From Pseudomonadota bacterium (GTDB lineage: Bacteria; Desulfobacterota; Syntrophobacteria; Syntrophobacterales; Syntrophobacteraceae), in contig JAEZHY010000069.1 in assembly GCA_023416335.1 (NCBI GenBank), positions 1-8,529 on the forward strand: DNA of 8,529 nt, written 5' to 3'. Both the position numbers and the translations under genes were made by a program. Shown here one piece after another: positions 1 to 5,915 of the stretch. Numbering within the stretch: the stretch's first letter is position 1; every line of letters starts with the position of its first letter. The notes under the pieces were generated by a model. That model worked only from the letters and a program-made list of their open reading frames with translations, was not told the origin of the DNA and ran no database searches.

Positions 1-77
1 CGCCTATCCGGCCTGCCGGGGCGGGGTTCCCAAGGCGGACCTTAGGAACCAGCGGAAGTGAATGGCGAGCGGCGTAG

Positions 78-106
78 GGTGGGCACAGAGCTTCACCGTG
101 CCCACC
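78..106. repeat. Palindromic repeat, copy A
   Basis: GGTGGGCAC (78-86) and GTGCCCACC (98-106) form a perfect 9-bp stem around an 11-base loop. Read on the minus strand, it closely matches the core of the palindrome at 5872-5915: same GGGCAC/GTGCCC arms and a loop of the form GRTGAA-GYTCT. Two related palindromes in opposite orientation about 5.8 kb apart, both between genes, suggest a dispersed intergenic repeat of the REP or small-MITE kind. There is no T-tract, so a terminator role is not indicated. Confidence 0.7.
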
Positions 107-168
107 GTCCGGCCAATCCGACTGATATGGATGCGGATTAATCGTGAATTCAAGATTTTAAAAACTCT

Positions 169-189
169 GGATCCCGGCTCAAAAGCACT
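169..189 (+). repeat. Short direct repeat, copy 1, with an inverted repeat beside it
   Basis: The motif GGATCCCGGCTCAAAAGCAC and one further base at 169-189 recur at 451-470 with one deleted base and two substitutions. The copy at 169 also contributes the left arm, ATCCCGGC (171-178), of an 8-bp inverted repeat whose right arm is GCCGGGAT (202-209). The match is short, but the AAAAGCACT core is not expected twice by chance so close together. It may be a remnant of an interspersed repeat. Confidence 0.4.
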
Positions 190-450
190 CAAACACGGGA
201 TGCCGGGATTGGGGGCTCCGTCATAAAATGCCCGAGAATGATTGGCTGGAGGGGCATAAGTCGGTGCCTGGAAACACGGGAAAGTTGCCTTACGAAAAAA
301 GAAGTCGTATTCGACAGTCCTTGAGTTTTCCGGCAGCTGAGAGGGAAACGAACCTTTAATAACGATGGGTTCCCGCTCCCCACCCATGGCTACGGCCCCT
401 TTCCGATTGGTGCCCGTCTCTCACAATAGGTGGTGTGGCGTTCTTTGCCG

Positions 451-470
451 GGATTGCGGCTAAAAGCACT
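451..470 (+). repeat. Short direct repeat, copy 2
   Basis: GGATTGCGGCTAAAAGCACT is a slightly diverged copy of the motif at 169-189. It lies 36 bases past the stop of the minus-strand flavin oxidoreductase, in its 3' flank. No T-tract or stable stem was found here, so it does not look like the terminator of that gene. Confidence 0.35.
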
Positions 471-505
471 GCTGGAATAACGAAACGGGTACGACGGTGA
501 AATCT

Positions 506-1573
506 TTAATGCGGTTTTGCCCGCCCATACTGGTCGGGCCAGACAACATCCGCATGAAGGGCATGCGCGGCGAGCAGCGGCCAATAGGGCTGGCGCAGCA
601 TTTCTCTTGCCAGGAAAACCGCATCTGCCTGTCCAGTCGCAACTATTTGTTCCGCCTGAATCGGTTGAGTGATCAGACCGACGGCACCTGTCGGCACAGC
701 CGCCTCTTTTCGGATCGCAGCGGCAAATGGGACCTGGAATCCCGGTCCGACGGGGATCCTGGCGTGGGGAACGAGGGCACCGCTCGAACAGTCGATCAGG
801 TCCACCCCGATCTCCTTCAACTTTCGGCAGAACTCGATAGATTGAGGCAGGTCCCACCCGCCTTCAACCCAATCCGTGCAGGAGATGCGCACGAAAAGGG
901 GCAGATCCGACGGCCAGACTCCGCGAACGGCTGCCGCCACCTTTAGAGGAAATTGTATACGGTTCTCAAAAGGTCCGCCGAATTCATCGGTTCGTTTGTT
1001 GGACAGGGGTGACAGGAACTCGTGGAGGAGATACCCGTGAGCCATATGTATTTCAAGGACCCTGAACCCGGCATCGAGGGCAAACCGGGCTGACGACAGG
1101 AACTGGAACAGCACCTCCCCGGTATCCTCATCCGTCATTTCCCGCGGGACAGGCGAACCCTCGTCAAATGGAATCGGACTTGGGGCGAGCGGTTGCCAGC
1201 CTCCCTCGTCCGGACCGAGAGGGCGGTCTCCCCGCCAGGGAACATCAACTGAAGCCTTCCTTCCGGCATGCGCGATTTGAACGCCCGGCACCGCTCCCTG
1301 ACTTTTCATGAACTCGACAATGGGTTTGAAAGCCTCGGCATGGGCCGAGGACCATATGCCGGAATCCCAGGGAGAAATCCTCCCTTCGGGAGAAACACCG
1401 CTGGCTTCGACCATTACAAGGGCGGCCCCTCCGACTGCACGGCTCCCCAGGTGGACCGCGTGCCAGTCGTTCGGCAACCCGTCCATGCTTGAATACTGGC
1501 ACATCGGGGACACGAAAACCCGGTTCTTGAACTCGACATCTCTCAGGCGGAATGGGGAAAAAAGTACGCTCAC
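506..1573 (-). CDS. NADH:flavin oxidoreductase, Old Yellow Enzyme family (YqjM/NamA class)
   Basis: This is a 355-residue FMN-dependent ene-reductase of the Old Yellow Enzyme family, expected to reduce activated C=C bonds (enones, quinone-like or xenobiotic substrates) in the cytosol with NAD(P)H. Seen in sequence: the N-terminal SPFRLRDVEFKNR and SPMCQYS segments, with Cys25 and Tyr27 at the positions of the redox-tuning Cys and the Tyr typical of the YqjM class; QIAHAGRKAS near residue 100; and IHMAHGYLLHEFLSP with the His176/His179 substrate-binding pair. The length fits the class (about 340 residues). The start chosen is GTG at 1573, preceded by AAGGA eight bases upstream. The in-frame ATG at 1642 lies inside the probable promoter and lacks a ribosome binding site. 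The gene stands 133 bases after the outer-membrane gene, with its own promoter. The natural substrate cannot be told. Confidence 0.95.
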   Translation of the reverse strand: MSVLFSPFRLRDVEFKNRVFVSPMCQYSSMDGLPNDWHAVHLGSRAVGGAALVMVEASGVSPEGRISPWDSGIWSSAHAEAFKPIVEFMKSQGAVPGVQIAHAGRKASVDVPWRGDRPLGPDEGGWQPLAPSPIPFDEGSPVPREMTDEDTGEVLFQFLSSARFALDAGFRVLEIHMAHGYLLHEFLSPLSNKRTDEFGGPFENRIQFPLKVAAAVRGVWPSDLPLFVRISCTDWVEGGWDLPQSIEFCRKLKEIGVDLIDCSSGALVPHARIPVGPGFQVPFAAAIRKEAAVPTGAVGLITQPIQAEQIVATGQADAVFLAREMLRQPYWPLLAAHALHADVVWPDQYGRAKPH

Positions 1574-1618
1574 GTCAGTAATCCTTGTAAGTGGAATAGG
1601 GTTTTCGAAGTATTTTCG

Positions 1619-1647
1619 ATCATAAGTATCCGCCTCTTCCAAATCAA
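1619..1647 (-). promoter_or_regulatory. Probable sigma70-type promoter of the flavin oxidoreductase
   Basis: On the minus strand TTGATT (1647-1642) and TATGAT (1624-1619) are separated by exactly 17 bases. Matches to consensus are 4/6 and 5/6. The predicted transcript would begin near 1612, leaving about 40 bases before the GTG start at 1573. This placement argues against the longer ATG start at 1642. Confidence 0.5.
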
Positions 1648-1706
1648 CTCCGAAGACATGGGCCGATCAGGCACCGGCATGATTCTTCCGATCCGACTGA
1701 GACACC

Positions 1707-2462
1707 CTAAAACCTGTAAGTGATTCCCCCAAGAATGGAATACCCGTCCGAGGAATCCGTGTAGATGCCTTTAGCCCCTACATCCAGATCCAGATTCTCA
1801 GCTACCGGGAATATAAAACCGCCCAGGATAAAGGCTTCGGGAGTGTTCGTTCCCTGCTCTCGGCTCCCCTCGGCCCCGACGTTTGCGACAAGCCTCAGCC
1901 ATTTGAGCACCTCGTACTCGGCAGCGACCGAGGTGTGCCAGATATCCTCTTTTTCAGCTATATCATTCGAGTTTCTTGTGTACCCGATGTTCACATGAAA
2001 TGCGAAAGGGTCCAGCTCTTTGGTGGCTATGAAAAAGAGGCTCGGGCCCACCTCCCCCGCCCCCAGTCCTCTTGCGGAATCGCCCGAGGGGATCGAAATT
2101 CCGGGCTTCAACGCCAGAGACAGCCCTTCGGATTCGAAGAATCGCCATTTCACCTCCAGGCTGATATCCGACAGCCCGGCAACTGAACTCCGCGCGCCCG
2201 AGTCGGCCGTAATCTTGTCAACCGGAATGCCAACCACCAGATCGACATTGTCGAAGGCGCCGTAGGTAATGGTCGTTTTGAACTCGTCGGCCCACTCCGT
2301 GACTCCTTCTCCCGACTCACGTTGGTGTTCGAAGGTCATTTCGACCTGGAATTTCCCCTTTCCCTGGGTTCCGGCATCGTCCGTAATCAGCGGATGAGCC
2401 GCAAACGCCAAACCCGGGAAAAACGTAACGAGAACTGCCGCGCAAAGTACAGGAATGCGCAT
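1707..2462 (-). CDS. Outer-membrane beta-barrel protein, Phenol_MetA_deg-like ('transporter' family)
   Basis: This 251-residue exported protein is probably a beta-barrel in the outer membrane. Residues 1-21 form a Sec signal peptide (MRIPV, hydrophobic core, cleavage near AFA-AHP). The mature start reads HPLITDDAGTQGKGKFQVE, which I recognise from the family often annotated as 'transporter' or MetA-pathway phenol-degradation protein. Alternating polar/hydrophobic strands follow, and the chain ends in YRF, the aromatic C-terminus typical of barrels inserted by BamA. Start: ATG at 2462, after a strong GAGGAGGG site. A start further upstream at 2561 would read through the leader terminator and is rejected. 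The family's function is largely inferred (uptake of small hydrophobic compounds). The leader carries an intrinsic terminator, suggesting regulated read-through. The gene is divergent from the globin gene. Confidence 0.85.
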   Translation of the reverse strand: MRIPVLCAAVLVTFFPGLAFAAHPLITDDAGTQGKGKFQVEMTFEHQRESGEGVTEWADEFKTTITYGAFDNVDLVVGIPVDKITADSGARSSVAGLSDISLEVKWRFFESEGLSLALKPGISIPSGDSARGLGAGEVGPSLFFIATKELDPFAFHVNIGYTRNSNDIAEKEDIWHTSVAAEYEVLKWLRLVANVGAEGSREQGTNTPEAFILGGFIFPVAENLDLDVGAKGIYTDSSDGYSILGGITYRF

Positions 2463-2489
2463 CTCACTCCCTCCTCTAAAGGGTTGCGA

Positions 2490-2530
2490 CAAAAAAAGGC
2501 CAAACACCCGAAGCACGGGCCTTTGGCCTT
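2490..2530 (-). terminator. Intrinsic terminator in the leader of the outer-membrane gene (possible attenuator)
   Basis: Read on the minus strand, AAGGCCAAA (2530-2522) pairs perfectly with TTTGGCCTT (2504-2496). Inside it CCCG/CGGG (2519-2516 with 2510-2507) form an upper stem closed by a five-base loop. The right arm runs into an uninterrupted T-tract at 2497-2491. This is a textbook Rho-independent terminator on the minus strand only. It ends about 28 bases before the ATG of the outer-membrane gene, so it would cut off that gene's own transcript unless an alternative fold forms. It could instead stop stray minus-strand transcription from the permease gene 0.7 kb upstream. Confidence 0.8.
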
Positions 2531-2567
2531 CACGGTCCAAATTATGGAAATGGGAAATCATGTGCTG

Positions 2568-2590
2568 ATGGGGAATTTCATATTCCCCAT
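2568..2590. promoter_or_regulatory. Nine-bp dyad between divergent genes, possible operator or leader hairpin
   Basis: ATGGGGAAT (2568-2576) and ATTCCCCAT (2582-2590) are perfect inverted repeats around a five-base spacer. The dyad lies just downstream of the predicted minus-strand promoter and upstream of the leader terminator. It could be a protein-binding operator or the first hairpin of a regulatory leader RNA. A related GGAAT-A-ATTCC dyad occurs at 2688-2698. The binding factor is unknown. Confidence 0.5.
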
Positions 2591-2600
2591 TGGGGGACAG

Positions 2601-2627
2601 ATTATCTCAGAGTTTTCAGTATGTCAA
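2601..2627 (-). promoter_or_regulatory. Possible promoter of the outer-membrane gene
   Basis: On the minus strand a consensus -35 hexamer TTGACA (2627-2622) is followed by GATAAT (2606-2601), which matches the -10 consensus at 5 of 6 bases. The 15-base spacer is shorter than the ideal 17, so the call is tentative. Transcription would begin near 2594, giving a leader of about 130 bases that contains the 2568-2590 dyad and the 2490-2530 terminator. Confidence 0.4.
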
Positions 2628-2665
2628 AAATAACCTGCTCGAACGCGTGCATGGTGTTCCGAATT

Positions 2666-2698
2666 TTGTGCATTACATTTTTGACTGGGAATAATTCC
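2666..2698 (+). promoter_or_regulatory. Possible promoter of the globin gene with an overlapping small dyad
   Basis: TTGTGC (2666-2671) and AATAAT (2690-2695) are 18 bases apart on the plus strand. The -10 matches 5/6 and the -35 only 3/6. The perfect dyad GGAATAATTCC (2688-2698) covers the -10, a position suited to repression. Transcription would begin near 2702, about 20 bases before the ATG at 2722. Confidence 0.3.
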
Positions 2699-2721
2699 GC
2701 GTGGCTAAAAAGGAGATAAGG

Positions 2722-3114
2722 ATGGAGATTCAACCGCAATCCGGGGAGGCACCGCTCTACCAGAGACTTGGCGGATACGATGCCATAGCGGCCGTTACCG
2801 GCGAGTTCTATTCGAAGCTCATGAGCGACAGCCGCCTGGGTCGTTTTTTCTCGGGCTTGAGCACCGATTCGAAACACCGCGTCGTCCAACTCACGGCGGA
2901 GATGCTCTGCAGAGCTGCTGGCGGGCCGTGTTTCTATACGGGAAGGGCCATGAACACCAGTCATAAAGGTCTGGGCATAACGGAGGAAGACTGGAAACAT
3001 TCGATGCAGTGTCTCGAAGAAACACTCGCGAAGCATAACGTTTCCGGACGCGACAAGGACGACGTTCTCTCGATTATCGCCGGGTACAAGGGAGAAATCA
3101 TCGAGCCTTCATGA
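2722..3114 (+). CDS. glbN: Group 1 truncated haemoglobin
   Basis: This 130-residue 2-on-2 globin is a soluble haem protein. Members bind O2, NO or CO and are often linked to NO or oxygen detoxification. Seen in sequence: LYQRLGGYDAI at residues 12-22; the distal Tyr in the B helix (Tyr30 in EFYSKL); DSRLGRFF at 36-43; and the proximal haem-ligand His81 in NTSHKGLGI, a motif that places it in group 1 rather than group 2 or 3. The start is ATG at 2722, with AAGGAG six bases upstream. An in-frame GTG at 2701 lies upstream of that ribosome binding site. The gene is divergent from the outer-membrane gene and convergent with the permease gene, so it is probably monocistronic. Its role in NO or oxygen stress is inferred from the family only. 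Confidence 0.95.
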   Translation: MEIQPQSGEAPLYQRLGGYDAIAAVTGEFYSKLMSDSRLGRFFSGLSTDSKHRVVQLTAEMLCRAAGGPCFYTGRAMNTSHKGLGITEEDWKHSMQCLEETLAKHNVSGRDKDDVLSIIAGYKGEIIEPS

Positions 3115-3158
3115 AAGACATGGCCTCTGCAGGCACAACAAACAGGAATAACCACCGA

Positions 3159-3184
3159 GGTTCCCGGGCTCCGGCCCGGGGGCC
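3159..3184. terminator. GC-rich hairpin between convergent genes
   Basis: CCCGGGC (3163-3169) and GCCCGGG (3174-3180) form a perfect stem with a TCCG loop. Two G-T pairs and two G-C pairs extend it to 11 bp (3159-3184). It sits in the 87-base gap between the stops of the globin (plus) and permease (minus) genes. Neither side has a clear T-tract, so it may act as a weak bidirectional terminator or protect mRNA 3' ends. Confidence 0.55.
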
Positions 3185-3201
3185 TGATTGCGGAAAGTCC
3201 T

Positions 3202-4005
3202 TCAGATATGCAGCAGGCTGACCACCATTCTGGTCCCGACCGCTATGAGCAAAACGGCGAAAACGCGCTTGAGTTTTTTCACCGGGAGAGTATGTGCCAG
3301 CCGGGCTCCCAGCGGAGCGGTCACAACACTGGCCACGACTATGCCCGCAAGGGCCGGGAGGTAAATATATCCGAGTGAATAATGCGGAAGGTCCGCCGCA
3401 TTCCACCCGTTGAATACGTAGCCGACGGCCCCTGCTACGGCTATCGGAAAACCGATTGCGGAGGATGTTCCTATAGCTTCGTGCACGGCAATATTCGACC
3501 ACATCATAAAGGGCACCGAGAGCGTACCGCCGCCTATGCCGACAAGGCTGGATACGATGCCTATTACGTTCCCGGCCCCAAACATTCCGGCAAGCCCGGG
3601 CACATCCCTCGTGGGCTTGGGTTTCCGATCGGTCAGCATCTGAAGGGCGACATAGAAGATGAAAACGACAAAGAAAACTTTCAGGTAATTGGTGGACATT
3701 CGAGATGCAATGTAGGCCCCCAGGAAGGAGCCGACGAGAATGCCCGGAGTGATTTGACGAACGATCGACCAGTGGACTGCGCCGTGCCTGTGATGTGCCA
3801 TGAAGCTGGATACGGCCGTAAACATGATGCTGGCCATCGAGGTCCCGAGCGCGAGATGCATTATGAATTCATCCGGAACTCCCTGCCGCGTCAGGCAGAA
3901 AACCAGCATCGGCACGATCACGAGTCCTCCGCCGACTCCAAGCAGCCCGGCCATGAGTCCGGCGACCGCACCCACTCCCAGATAGGTGACAATAATCGAT
4001 TCCAT
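3202..4005 (-). CDS. TauE/SafE-family integral membrane permease
   Basis: This 267-residue polytopic inner-membrane protein belongs to the TauE/SafE family, whose members are thought to export sulfite, sulfoacetate and related organic anions. It shows the family's internal duplication: GLMAGLLGVGGGLVIVP at residues 16-32 and GIVSSLVGIGGGTLSVP at 149-165, each within a hydrophobic helix. Further hydrophobic segments lie near 46-70, 86-101, 109-123, 178-198, 211-232 and 248-265, giving about eight helices. A short charged loop (DRKPKPTRD, 126-134) separates the halves. The start is ATG at 4005, behind a GGAG site; an upstream in-frame ATG at 4053 has none. The substrate cannot be read from sequence, and no sulfur-metabolism gene is adjacent. 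The gene is divergent from the hydrolase gene. Confidence 0.93.
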   Translation of the reverse strand: MESIIVTYLGVGAVAGLMAGLLGVGGGLVIVPMLVFCLTRQGVPDEFIMHLALGTSMASIMFTAVSSFMAHHRHGAVHWSIVRQITPGILVGSFLGAYIASRMSTNYLKVFFVVFIFYVALQMLTDRKPKPTRDVPGLAGMFGAGNVIGIVSSLVGIGGGTLSVPFMMWSNIAVHEAIGTSSAIGFPIAVAGAVGYVFNGWNAADLPHYSLGYIYLPALAGIVVASVVTAPLGARLAHTLPVKKLKRVFAVLLIAVGTRMVVSLLHI

Positions 4006-4117
4006 CCCAGCTTCTCCGTCCCGGCTTACCTCGCGAGCCTCAACAAGTTCCACATGTAAAAATCCGGTATCCGTCGGAAATGCAGCGGATGGACCAGCCT
4101 TTTTTCCACTTTGCCGC

Positions 4118-4145
4118 GATTATTACATTATATACAAATTATAAC
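4118..4145. promoter_or_regulatory. AT-rich block between divergent permease and hydrolase genes
   Basis: The 195-base gap between the permease start (4005) and the hydrolase start (4201) contains one AT-rich block. On the minus strand it has two exact TATAAT hexamers (4132-4127 and 4143-4138), which could be -10 elements for the permease gene. No matching -35 of good quality was found for either direction. The block is the most likely promoter zone in the gap. Confidence 0.3.
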
Positions 4146-4200
4146 CGCCCGGCAGTATTATCTGTCGACCGCGAGCAGTAAACAATGGACTGGGGTTTCC

Positions 4201-5013
4201 ATGAAAGAATATTTCAATTCATTTGAATCGCGGGCATTTCAGGTTGTTGCCGCAGACGGGCATACTGTCCCGGCAGCATATTGGGCGACCGGATCGGACC
4301 GGATTGCGATTATGTCTCACGGCATCACCGGAGACAGGGATGAGGACGGAGTACATTCCGATTTTGCGACACTGCTTGCAGGCAACGGATTCGACAGTGT
4401 TCGGTTCGACTTCCGCGGCCGTGGGCAATCTGTCATGCCTTGCGAGGATGCGACAGCGGCAGGCATGGTTCTCGATTTCATGGCAATCCTTCAGTGGGTG
4501 CGCAGCCGTGGTTTCCTGAGAATTTTCCATGTTGCCACCAGCTTCGGGGCCGGAATTTCCCTGCTTTGCGCGAGCAGGTTCAGTTTCTCCGATCTTGCCG
4601 CCGCCGTGTTCTGGAATCCGGTTATCGACTTCAACCACGTGTTCATCAACCCCGTGGGGCAATGGGGCAGAAAGTATTTCCGCCACCAGCGGACGGACGA
4701 ACTCGCTTACAGCAGCGGCATCCCGATCTCTGACGGGGGCATCGTCATCGGCTCGCAGATGTTGATGGAGTTGCTCTTTCTCAAGCCGCAGGAGACGGTG
4801 TGGCCCGCATCGACACCCCTGCTGATCGTTCACGGCGACAGGGATTCGTGCTCACCTTACGAGGACGCCGTGAATTACAGGAACAGCAATCCCGGCAGGG
4901 TCGAGCTTTACACGCTCGCCGGCGCCGACCATGGGTTCGAGGGCCGTTTGCAGGAGGCTTATGAGGTCACGCTGCGCTGGTTTTCAAAATACCGGAAAAG
5001 TGTACCTGCCTGA
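4201..5013 (+). CDS. Alpha/beta hydrolase
   Basis: This 270-residue, probably cytosolic, hydrolase has the alpha/beta fold and a serine hydrolase triad. Seen in sequence: the oxyanion-side loop MSHGITGDRDEDG at 38-50; FDFRGRGQS at 69-77; the nucleophile elbow ATSFG with Ser114; the acidic residue Asp215 in VHGDRDSCSP; and the catalytic His244 in GADHGFEG. The elbow reads A-x-S-x-G instead of the usual G-x-S-x-G, a tolerated variant in some subfamilies. There is no signal peptide. The start is ATG at 4201. Its ribosome binding site is weak (only TGGGG upstream), and an upstream TTG at 4111 in frame is less likely. The substrate (ester, thioester or peptide) is unknown, and the neighbours give no clue. 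Confidence 0.9.
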   Translation: MKEYFNSFESRAFQVVAADGHTVPAAYWATGSDRIAIMSHGITGDRDEDGVHSDFATLLAGNGFDSVRFDFRGRGQSVMPCEDATAAGMVLDFMAILQWVRSRGFLRIFHVATSFGAGISLLCASRFSFSDLAAAVFWNPVIDFNHVFINPVGQWGRKYFRHQRTDELAYSSGIPISDGGIVIGSQMLMELLFLKPQETVWPASTPLLIVHGDRDSCSPYEDAVNYRNSNPGRVELYTLAGADHGFEGRLQEAYEVTLRWFSKYRKSVPA

Positions 5014-5078
5014 GGCCATTTGCCATACCGTTGGCCCACCGCGAAAAGTCGATGCCGCACCGGTATCATTCTTCGATA

Positions 5079-5106
5079 TTGACACTCCAACCCGGATGTA
5101 TACAAT
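5079..5106 (+). promoter_or_regulatory. Strong sigma70-type promoter
   Basis: A perfect TTGACA (5079-5084) is followed after 16 bases by TACAAT (5101-5106), a 5/6 match to the -10 consensus. It is the best promoter match in the window. It points toward the Cache gene; transcription would start near 5113, just upstream of the 5128-5143 palindrome. Confidence 0.65.
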
Positions 5107-5127
5107 TACTTTGTCTAGTTCTATTTC

Positions 5128-5143
5128 CACACCCTAGGGTGTG
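5128..5143. promoter_or_regulatory. Perfect 16-bp palindrome, probable operator
   Basis: CACACCCTAGGGTGTG reads the same on both strands. With no loop it is suited to binding a dimeric regulator rather than forming an RNA hairpin. It lies roughly 15-30 bases downstream of the predicted start site of the 5079-5106 promoter, a position where a bound repressor would block transcription. The regulator is not identified. Confidence 0.5.
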
Positions 5144-5292
5144 ATCTTTCCTTATCCGCGCGCTTCGACCGCGTCTTCCGCACGTAAGAAAATCTCCGGC
5201 TCTTCATGCTTTCGGTTTATGCGAAGGTTCGATCTGTCTTCTCGTACTCCGCCAGGAGTGTGGAATCTGCGCCGTAACACGAGTATCGGACC

Positions 5293-5313
5293 GGGGGACC
5301 TGTCCCCCGACAG
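5293..5313 (+). other. Overlapping hairpins in the Cache gene leader
   Basis: GGGGGA (5293-5298) can pair with TCCCCC (5303-5308). Alternatively CTGTC (5300-5304) can pair with GACAG (5309-5313). The two folds are mutually exclusive because they share bases. They lie about 70-90 bases before the Cache start. A regulatory switch is possible but unproven. Confidence 0.35.
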
Positions 5314-5381
5314 GGCGGCACGTGCCTGCCGGGACCTCGGATGCCCCGATCGTTTCACATCCCAAAGAGAAGGAGCAAACT

Positions 5382-5774
5382 ATGAGCGCAAGGTCAAAAG
5401 ACGATGCACGGGACTGGGTCAATAACGCGATCTCCTTTTACAAGGCATCAGGGAAGAGGATCGCCCTTGCGGAGTTCACCAATCCGAACGGGATGTTCAC
5501 TCAGGGCGAGATGTACATTTACGCTCTAAATCCCAAAGGCACGATGATGGCTCACGGGGTGAACGAGAAATTCGTCGGGGAAGATTTCATAAATCTGATG
5601 GATTCCGACGGGAAGAAATTCATCAAGGAAATCGTTGACAAGGCCGCTGCTGAAGGGAGAGGCTGGGTGGAATACAAATGGTATCATCCGGTAAGCAAAC
5701 AGTGGCTTCCGAAAGTAGCCTATTTCGAAAAGATTGACGATCTGATCATAGTCAGCGCCGTTTATAAGCAATAA
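5382..5774 (+). CDS. Stand-alone single Cache-domain protein without export signal
   Basis: The 130-residue protein is almost entirely one small Cache (sCache_2-like) domain, the PAS-like fold that binds small ligands in the extracytoplasmic part of chemoreceptors and kinases. Seen in sequence: an amphipathic N-terminal helix (residues 7-24); FTNPNGMFTQGEMYIYALNP at 32-51; the MMAHG turn at 55-59; VGEDFINLMDSDGKKFIKEI at 65-84; and GWVEYKWYHP followed by PKVAYFEKI at 94-118. These match the order of conserved blocks I know from small Cache proteins. Those relatives usually have a signal peptide; this one starts MSARSKDD and has none, nor any membrane segment. The start is ATG at 5382, behind AAGGAG. 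It has its own promoter and a long leader. Ligand and partner are unknown. Confidence 0.85.
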   Translation: MSARSKDDARDWVNNAISFYKASGKRIALAEFTNPNGMFTQGEMYIYALNPKGTMMAHGVNEKFVGEDFINLMDSDGKKFIKEIVDKAAAEGRGWVEYKWYHPVSKQWLPKVAYFEKIDDLIIVSAVYKQ

Positions 5775-5871
5775 GTCCCGATCTTCACGCGCGAAACCGA
5801 GTCCCGGGATTTTTCGGCCGGCCCCGGCTGTTCAATTTGGTTTAGAGTGTTCCCCGCCATCATTCCTCCAT

Positions 5872-5915
5872 GCCTTCCGGCGGGCACGATGAAAGTTCTG
5901 TGCCCACCGGAAGGC
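5872..5915. repeat. Palindromic repeat, copy B (long stem)
   Basis: GCCTTCCGGCGGGCAC (5872-5887) and GTGCCCACCGGAAGGC (5900-5915) pair at 15 of 16 positions around a 12-base loop. The core (GGGCAC, loop GATGAAAGTTCT, GTGCCC) matches the minus-strand reading of the repeat at 78-106. It lies between the Cache and MaoC genes. No T-tract follows, so it looks more like a dispersed intergenic repeat than a simple terminator, though it could still slow transcription or stabilise the Cache mRNA. Confidence 0.75.

Larger units (their letters stand above)
1..505. other. Intergenic stretch without a convincing gene
   Basis: About 500 bases lie between the left edge and the stop codon of the flavin oxidoreductase. 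An open frame covers most of 4-387 on the minus strand. Its translation has no recognisable domain, it lacks a good ribosome binding site, and it runs straight through a palindromic repeat (78-106) and an inverted repeat (171-209), so I do not call it a gene. The stretch holds those repeats and a short motif seen twice (169-189 and 451-470). The mosaic of repeats suggests an intergenic repeat-rich spacer; nothing regulatory was recognised. Confidence 0.6.
5014..5381 (+). other. Long intergenic leader before the Cache gene
   Basis: These 368 bases separate the hydrolase from the Cache gene. They contain a good sigma70 promoter (5079-5106), a perfect 16-base palindrome (5128-5143), a small ACTCC/GGAGT hairpin (5246-5259), overlapping G/C hairpins (5293-5313) and a GGCACGTGCC palindrome (5317-5326). 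The predicted transcript has about 270 untranslated bases before the ATG at 5382. No known riboswitch consensus was recognised and no small protein-coding frame is convincing. Confidence 0.5.

Noticed and set aside
4..387. 127-codon open frame on the minus strand
   Set aside because: It crosses two inverted repeats, has no good ribosome binding site and shows no domain; more likely a chance frame in repeat-rich spacer DNA.
3382..4059. 225-codon open frame on the plus strand
   Set aside because: It is antisense to the well-supported TauE/SafE permease; its composition (rich in His, Gly, Arg) is typical of a shadow frame.
4219..4833. 204-codon open frame on the minus strand
   Set aside because: It is antisense to the alpha/beta hydrolase with its intact catalytic triad.
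5802..5814. TCCCGGGA followed by TTTTT after the Cache gene, as a terminator
   Set aside because: The palindrome has no loop and a convincing stem could not be drawn with nearby bases, so it was not listed.
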